A stretch of 19,163 nucleotides of DNA, taken from positions 1 to 19,163 of the forward strand of contig JBJXGE010000017.1 of the NCBI GenBank assembly GCA_046154185.1, given 5' to 3'. Below the pieces are notes generated by a model. That model was not told the DNA's origin. It saw only the letters and a program-made list of their open reading frames with translations, and ran no database searches. This document shows, in pieces, positions 14,459-19,163 of this stretch; the stretch's first letter is position 1; every line of letters starts with the position of its first letter. The translations under genes and the position numbers were made by a program. The DNA comes from JBJXGE01 sp046154185 (lineage in GTDB: Bacteria; Planctomycetota; UBA8108; UBA1146; JAJFFE01).

Positions 14459-16696
14459 ATGGTCAGAAATCTGGCATCGATTTGCGTGTTCGTCGGACTC
14501 TGCTCAGCCGCTGGACTACTCAGCGCACAACCGGCTGGTACCACCACCGGCCGCGACATCATCGTCGGCGACTTGCAAAGTGTCGCCAACTGGGGCGCCT
14601 CAGGAAGTATCACCGCTTTCTCGGTCGGCACGACAAGCTGCAACATTGGGACGGTCGCGGTGCCCTGGGTCTCCAGCACGAACCAACACCCGGTGATCGG
14701 TCAGAACATGTACCGTCACAAGGACGGCGTCATGGAGCAAATCGGTCAGAGCTGGCTGAAGCATGGCTTTTTCGCGCTCGCGCAAACGCTTTGTTCGGGT
14801 GCCGGCGGCTGCACCGGTCCAAGTGGATCCGACCTCGATCCGGGTTGTTCCGATCCGTACACCGCGAGCCGTAACGGCGAGCAGTCGAATCTCGGGCCGC
14901 GCTCGCAAGTCAACGCCGCCACCGGCGTGTTCCCTTATCCGTGGAGCGCGCCGCCCTACACGGGCGTGATCGCGCGTCGCCTGCAGGTGAATAACGACGA
15001 TCTCAATCCGACTCTGAACCCGGGTGCGCTGTACTACGTCACGGGCCACTACATCAGCTCCGCGGATGCGGCGGACAACAATAACGACAACAACACGTCG
15101 TATCGCCGTATCAACGTGAATGGCACGACGAGTTACACCATCGCGCTCACGGGCGGACAGACGACGCAGCGGCGCAAGAATCCGATCGAAGCCTGGCAAG
15201 CGGTCAACGCCGACGTCGAGATCGACAACATCGACGTCCCGGGCGACGGCCGCCTCGTGGTTGGCACGCGTGTGATCTCCCTCGGCGGCGGTCAATATCA
15301 ATACGAATACGCGATCTTCAACTTCAACTCGGATCGCAGCGTCGGCGCATTTACCGTCGATGTCCCCGCCGGCACGAGTTTCTTGAGCAGCGCATTTCAT
15401 GATGTGTTCTCGCATAGCGGAGAGCCGTACGCGACCACCGATTGGACGATCACGCCCGGCGCCGCCAACATCGTCTGGGCGACCCAAACCCACGCCGCGA
15501 ACCCCAACGCGAACGCGGTGCGCTGGGACACGATGTACAACTTCCGGTTCACGACGAACCAGCCGCCGATGGATGGCAATGCGACGATTGGTTTGTTCAA
15601 ACCGGGCACGCCGTCCACCGTCAACTTCACGACGCGTGTACCGCAGCCGGGCGGACCGATCTCGCTGCCGGTGACGAATCTCGCCTGCAGCTTTGATGGC
15701 GTCAACGACGAGGTCGACTTGAGCTGGAACAACCCCAGCGCGTCGTACACCAGCATTACGATCAACCGCGATGGCGCACTCCTCGCGACGCTCGGCGGTA
15801 GCGCTACGAGCTACAGCGACGTCACCGCCGCGCCGGGCAATCGCACGTACGATGTGTTCACGCATACCGGCGCGCTGACGTCGATCGCGACCAGCTGCAC
15901 GGTCAACGTGCCAGTGCCGCCGATCGAGTTCGAGTTCGAGGTTCCGAACACCACGATTACGTTCACGCAGTCGACCGGCATTGGCTCGGGCAACGTCATG
16001 CTGCGCATCGGCGAGCTGGCGGGTAGTCCTGGCTTCCCGCACGCGGCCGCGGGATTCTCGACCAGCTTCTCATTCGATCCCAATTACTTGGTTGCGGTCA
16101 CCGCGGTACCAGCGAGTGGCATGCCAGCGCTCGACTTCTTTGCGCCCGCCATGTTCACGAATGGAATGACGATCGGCGCGATCGTCGACTTCCTGCAAGT
16201 CGAGACCATCAACTTCGTGCCGCAACGCGATGTCGCGCTCTGCGGTTTCGCCACGGTGCCGACGCTACTCGCCGGCGATGCGCTCCCGACGAACACGACT
16301 ATTTACTTCGAAGACGGAGTTCATGGCGGTTTACCGATCGACAACCTCGTGGTCGTCGGGACTACCAGCTACTCGCCGAATTTCAATGACGGGGTCATCC
16401 AGTTGCTGCCCGGTTCTGGCGTCGGCCTCTTCATTCGCGGCGACGTCAACGCCGACGGCTCGATCAACATTGCCGACCCGATCGCGAATCTCGACATGCT
16501 GTTCAGCGGCGTGCCGGTGAATTGCGAAAAGGCCAACGACGCCAACGACGATGGCGCCATCGACATCGCCGACCCGGTGTACAGCCTCAGCTACCAGTTT
16601 TCATCTGGTCCGGCGATGCCGAGCCCGTTCCCGGGTTGCGGCAACGACCCGACCGCCGACTCTCTCGACTGCACCGGCGCGACGGACTGTCCGTAG
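14459..16696 (+). CDS. Exported modular protein with dockerin-like C terminus and FN3-like insert (paralog 1)
   Basis: This 745-residue protein is read from ATG 14459; GTG 14438 is possible but lies before the ribosome binding site GAGG. A Sec signal ends near LLSA (23). Residues about 24-395 form a conserved domain of unknown function (TGRDIIVGDL, TSCNIGTVAVPWVSSTNQHPV, EQIGQSWLKHGF, PGCSDPYTASRNGEQSNLGPRSQ, DNIDVPGDGRLVVGTRV). Residues about 400-487 look like a fibronectin-III domain (ACSFDGVNDEVDLSWNNP...SYSDVTAAPGNRTYDVFTHTG). Residues about 490-655 form a beta-sandwich resembling cohesin-like domains (inference). The last ~90 residues are a dockerin-like pair of calcium loops (RGDVNADGSINIADP and DANDDGAIDIADP) ending in paired cysteines. 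It probably acts at or outside the cell surface; no catalytic motif is visible. The next gene is a close paralog lacking the FN3-like part. Confidence 0.88.
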   Translation: MVRNLASICVFVGLCSAAGLLSAQPAGTTTGRDIIVGDLQSVANWGASGSITAFSVGTTSCNIGTVAVPWVSSTNQHPVIGQNMYRHKDGVMEQIGQSWLKHGFFALAQTLCSGAGGCTGPSGSDLDPGCSDPYTASRNGEQSNLGPRSQVNAATGVFPYPWSAPPYTGVIARRLQVNNDDLNPTLNPGALYYVTGHYISSADAADNNNDNNTSYRRINVNGTTSYTIALTGGQTTQRRKNPIEAWQAVNADVEIDNIDVPGDGRLVVGTRVISLGGGQYQYEYAIFNFNSDRSVGAFTVDVPAGTSFLSSAFHDVFSHSGEPYATTDWTITPGAANIVWATQTHAANPNANAVRWDTMYNFRFTTNQPPMDGNATIGLFKPGTPSTVNFTTRVPQPGGPISLPVTNLACSFDGVNDEVDLSWNNPSASYTSITINRDGALLATLGGSATSYSDVTAAPGNRTYDVFTHTGALTSIATSCTVNVPVPPIEFEFEVPNTTITFTQSTGIGSGNVMLRIGELAGSPGFPHAAAGFSTSFSFDPNYLVAVTAVPASGMPALDFFAPAMFTNGMTIGAIVDFLQVETINFVPQRDVALCGFATVPTLLAGDALPTNTTIYFEDGVHGGLPIDNLVVVGTTSYSPNFNDGVIQLLPGSGVGLFIRGDVNADGSINIADPIANLDMLFSGVPVNCEKANDANDDGAIDIADPVYSLSYQFSSGPAMPSPFPGCGNDPTADSLDCTGATDCP

Positions 16697-16725
16697 TCGC
16701 CGAAGCATGCTCGAGTCGGAGTGCG

Positions 16726-16774
16726 ACCGCGGTCGCTTGCGCACGAAACCGTGCCAGGCGGCCGCGGTTTTTTT
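16726..16774 (+). terminator. Rho-independent terminator after paralog 1
   Basis: An outer stem pairs ACCGCGGTCGC (16726-16736) with GCGGCCGCGGT (16758-16768), eleven pairs including one G-U. It encloses an inner hairpin GCACG-AAAC-CGTGC (16741-16754). Seven T residues (16768-16774) follow at once. It starts 29 bp after the stop codon at 16696, so paralog 1 should end transcription here and paralog 2 needs its own promoter. TAGAAT at 16816-16821 is a weak -10 candidate for that, 150 bases before the next start. Confidence 0.85.
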
Positions 16775-16971
16775 GCTCCCGCGTCACAACCGTGGCGATG
16801 CGCCGGGTCGGTAGCTAGAATCCACAACGTCCCCACGCCCAATGCAGAGAGTCGCCGAGCCCAAACACGGAGGCTGACGGTGACGTAGATGCGCGAGGGC
16901 GTGGACCAGCGGTTTTTCGGGGCTCGTTCGTTTCAGCGCACTGAGTAGTCGCGAGAAGGAGGATGATCGAG

Positions 16972-18942
16972 ATGTCGAGAGTCAGTCGATTTCTGTTCGT
17001 GAGCAGCGTTTTGTGCGCACTTTGTGTCGGGACGAAAGCGCTGCACGCGCAAGGCGCAGGCACGACAGATGGTCGAGACATCATCGTCGGGGACCTCTAC
17101 GATCTCGCGACGTGGGGCGTGTCGAGCGGAATCGTCGCGTACTCGGTCGGCACGATCTCGTGCAACATCGGCGACGTCGCGGTGCCCTGGGTTGCGTCGA
17201 CGAATCAGCATCCGGTCATCGGGCAAAATATGTTTCGCCTCAAGGGCGGGGTCCTCGAGCAAATCGGTCAGAGCTGGCTCAAGCACGGCTTCGCGGCGCT
17301 GACCGGTAGCACGTGCGGAACCTGCATGGGACCGGGCGGCGCGCAGCTCAGTCCGGGTTGCTCGGATCCCTACTCGGCCGGGCTCAACGGCTCGCAGAGC
17401 AATCTCGGTCCCCGCTCGCAGATCAATGCGGCGACGGGCGTGTTCCCGTATCCATTCAGCGCGCCACCTGCCGTGGGCGTGATCGGCCGCCGGCTGCAAG
17501 TCGCTGTCGACGACATGAACCCGGCACTCAACCCCGGAGCGCTCTACTATGTGACTGGGCGCTACGTGTCGTCCGCCGATTCAGCGGACGAGAACGATAA
17601 CAACAACGTCGCCTACCGGCGCATCAACGTCTCGGGCTCGTCGCCCTACACGATCTCGCTCACGGCGACCACGCAACGCCAGAAGAATCCGATCGACGCG
17701 TGGAAAGACGCGCTTGCAGATGTCGAGATCGACAACATCGACGTTGCGGGCGATGGCCGAATTGTCGTCGGCACGCGCGTGATCACGCTCGCCGGCGGCC
17801 TCTACCAGTACGAGTATGCGATCTACAACATGACGTCCGACCGTTCGATCGGCTCGCTGACAGTGGTCGTTCCGGCTGGCACCGTTTTCGACAGCACCGG
17901 ATTCCATTCGACGCTTTCGCATAGCGGCGAGCCGTACTCGAATGCGGATTGGACCATCACCGAGGGCTCGACAAACATCGTTTGGGCGACGCAGACTTTT
18001 GCGACCAATCCAAACGCCAACGCGCTGCGTTGGGACACGATGTACAACTTCCGTTTCGTGACCAATCAGCCGCCCGTGGATGGCCAGGCGACGTTGGGTC
18101 TCTTCAAACCGGGGACGCCGAATTCGATCGACTTCACAACCAAAGTCCCGGAAGCGGGCACGCCGCCAATAGATTTCGTCTACCGCGCAGAAGACTCGAC
18201 GATCAACTTCGATGAGGTATCGGGGATCGGAACCGGCCAGGTGTCAGTACGCATCGGCGAAATCGCGGGCAGCCCGGGATACCCACACGCCGCAGCCGGT
18301 TTTTCGCTCAGCATGAGTATCGACCCGGCGTACCTGACGCCGACGAGTGTCGGACTCGCGATGAGCATGCCGGCGCTCGACTTCTTTTCACCAGCGCTCT
18401 TCAGCACGGGACTCACGGCCGGTGCGATTGTCGACTTCCTCCAAGTCGACACGATTAGCTTCGGGCCAGAGCGCGAGACGCTCGTCTGCACGTTCGACAC
18501 CGTGCCGGCGCTGCTCGCGGGAGATGTCGCGCCGACGCTGACGAACGTGTTTTTCCTAGACGGGCTCGGCGGAGCGTTGCCGATCGACAACATCGTCGTC
18601 GTCGGGACCGACGCGTACGCGCCGAATTTCGACGACGGCGTTGTGACGTTGGTGCCGGTTGCTTCGACGGGAATCTTCATCCGCGGCGACGCGAACGGTG
18701 ACGGACTGCTAAACATCGCCGACCCTGTGGCGGAACTCGGCATGCTCTTCTCCGGCGAGCCGGTCAATTGCGCTGAGGCCAATGACGCCAATGACGACGG
18801 CCTGACGGATATCGCGGACCCGGTCTTCAGCCTGAGCTATCAGTTTTCCGCCGGCCCGAGCTTCCCGCCGCCGTTCCCGTCGTGCGGCCTCGACCTGACG
18901 CCCGACGCGCTCGATTGCACGGGTCTCACAGCCTGTCCGTAG
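16972..18942 (+). CDS. Exported modular protein with dockerin-like C terminus (paralog 2)
   Basis: This 656-residue protein starts at ATG 16972, nine bases after AAGGAGG; ATG 16963 touches that site and is too close. A signal peptide ends near ALHA (26). The N-terminal domain is clearly homologous to paralog 1 throughout (TDGRDIIVGDL, SCNIGDVAVPWVASTNQHPVIGQNM, EQIGQSWLKHGF, SNLGPRSQINAATGVFPYP, DNIDVAGDGRIVVGTRV, RWDTMYNFRFVTNQPP). It then passes straight from TKVPEAGTPPIDF into the cohesin-like beta-sandwich, skipping the FN3-like domain. The C terminus (about 568-656) carries two calcium-loop repeats (RGDANGDGLLNIADP, DANDDGLTDIADP) and ends ALDCTGLTACP. Dockerin-like modules outside cellulosomes may anchor or assemble exported proteins; a partner cannot be named. 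Tandem duplication with paralog 1 is evident. Confidence 0.9.
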   Translation: MSRVSRFLFVSSVLCALCVGTKALHAQGAGTTDGRDIIVGDLYDLATWGVSSGIVAYSVGTISCNIGDVAVPWVASTNQHPVIGQNMFRLKGGVLEQIGQSWLKHGFAALTGSTCGTCMGPGGAQLSPGCSDPYSAGLNGSQSNLGPRSQINAATGVFPYPFSAPPAVGVIGRRLQVAVDDMNPALNPGALYYVTGRYVSSADSADENDNNNVAYRRINVSGSSPYTISLTATTQRQKNPIDAWKDALADVEIDNIDVAGDGRIVVGTRVITLAGGLYQYEYAIYNMTSDRSIGSLTVVVPAGTVFDSTGFHSTLSHSGEPYSNADWTITEGSTNIVWATQTFATNPNANALRWDTMYNFRFVTNQPPVDGQATLGLFKPGTPNSIDFTTKVPEAGTPPIDFVYRAEDSTINFDEVSGIGTGQVSVRIGEIAGSPGYPHAAAGFSLSMSIDPAYLTPTSVGLAMSMPALDFFSPALFSTGLTAGAIVDFLQVDTISFGPERETLVCTFDTVPALLAGDVAPTLTNVFFLDGLGGALPIDNIVVVGTDAYAPNFDDGVVTLVPVASTGIFIRGDANGDGLLNIADPVAELGMLFSGEPVNCAEANDANDDGLTDIADPVFSLSYQFSAGPSFPPPFPSCGLDLTPDALDCTGLTACP

Positions 18943-18969
18943 TGGTTGTTCCGCGAGACAGCGCTAAGT

Positions 18970-19015
18970 AAACGAGCACGACTCGAAGCATGAGCTTCGA
19001 GTCGTGCTCGTTTTT
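18970..19015. terminator. Strong intrinsic terminator with a 20-bp perfect stem
   Basis: Left arm 18970-18989 and right arm 18994-19013 are perfectly complementary (AAACGAGCACGACTCGAAGC against its reverse complement), with a four-base loop ATGA. The right arm ends in a run of five T residues (19011-19015), so it terminates the rightward paralog 2 transcript 27 bp after its stop. The left arm starts with AAA, giving a weaker T-tract for the leftward gene that ends at 19037, so it may act in both directions. Confidence 0.93.
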
Positions 19016-19036
19016 GGTCGGCGTGATCGGCCATCT

Positions 19037-19163
19037 CTACAACGGCGCGAGGATCATCTTGTCGCCTGCTGGTTCGTAGTCGAGCGGCCGAAAACTCGCG
19101 CGGGTCTTCTCGATGTAAGACTTCGGTCGCGGATCGTACATGCGCGGCAAATTGACGCCGGCG
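19037..19163 (-). CDS. 3' end of an unidentified reverse-strand gene (partial)
   Basis: Reading leftward from the window edge, codons starting at 19162 give 41 residues with no stop until TAG at 19039-19037: NLPRMYDPRPKSYIEKTRAS in the middle and AGDKMILAPL at the end. The amino-acid composition and the convergent terminator at 18970-19015 support a real C terminus. The 5' part lies outside the window, and I cannot assign a family from this fragment. Confidence 0.6.
   Translation of the reverse strand, partial: AGVNLPRMYDPRPKSYIEKTRASFRPLDYEPAGDKMILAPL

Noticed and set aside
14600..16042. 480-codon reverse-strand open frame opposite paralog 1
   Set aside because: It is antisense to a protein clearly conserved with its tandem paralog, its composition is arginine-rich, and it has no domain.

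Overview
The window (about 19.2 kb, GC-rich) looks like a chromosomal segment of a planctomycete or close relative, possibly from an uncultured lineage. The main support is two secreted paralogs at the right end. Both finish in the paired RGD-N-DG--NIADP / DANDDG--DIADP calcium-loop module that is very common in Planctomycetota exported proteins. A CotH-kinase-like exported protein, an MltA-type lipoprotein and intergenic repeats built around a TACCCCGGG core also fit. I see no tRNA, rRNA, CRISPR array or transposase.

Left region (1-5944): positions 1-730 are non-coding and carry a nested repeat cluster: a 106-bp direct repeat pair, an inverted pair near its ends, a 37-bp tandem repeat and short hairpins. 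Two copies of one regulatory module follow. The right copy (3650-5944) is intact: a putative ECF promoter, a DGPF/YCII-domain protein, a VOC/PhnB-like protein and an ECF42-type sigma factor with a long C-terminal extension. The left copy (about 729-1338) keeps an intact, nearly identical DGPF gene. Its promoter has lost the -10 part, and its sigma gene is reduced to three short fragments of about 125 bp in total. Between the copies lies an operon of a SRPBCC protein, an FAD-dependent oxidoreductase interrupted by two compensating frameshifts, and a four-helix membrane protein whose start overlaps the oxidoreductase stop.

Middle region (6029-13967): a secreted CotH-kinase-like protein converges on a lone MoxR AAA+ ATPase. 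Divergent from MoxR is a DUF4097-like lipoprotein whose stop codon abuts the start of an EboE-like TIM-barrel gene. No other ebo gene is present. Next come an exported protein of unknown function with a thioredoxin-like C-terminal part lacking CxxC, and an MltA-family lytic transglycosylase lipoprotein.

Right region (14459-19163): two tandem paralogous exported proteins share an uncharacterised N-terminal domain, a possible cohesin-like domain and a C-terminal dockerin-like module. The first has gained a fibronectin-III-like domain of about 85-95 residues that the second lacks. Each is followed by a strong intrinsic terminator. The window ends inside a reverse-strand gene of unknown function.

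The observations most worth following are the decay of one ECF42 module copy with loss of its predicted promoter, the solitary EboE coupled to an envelope lipoprotein, and the domain-gain paralog pair.
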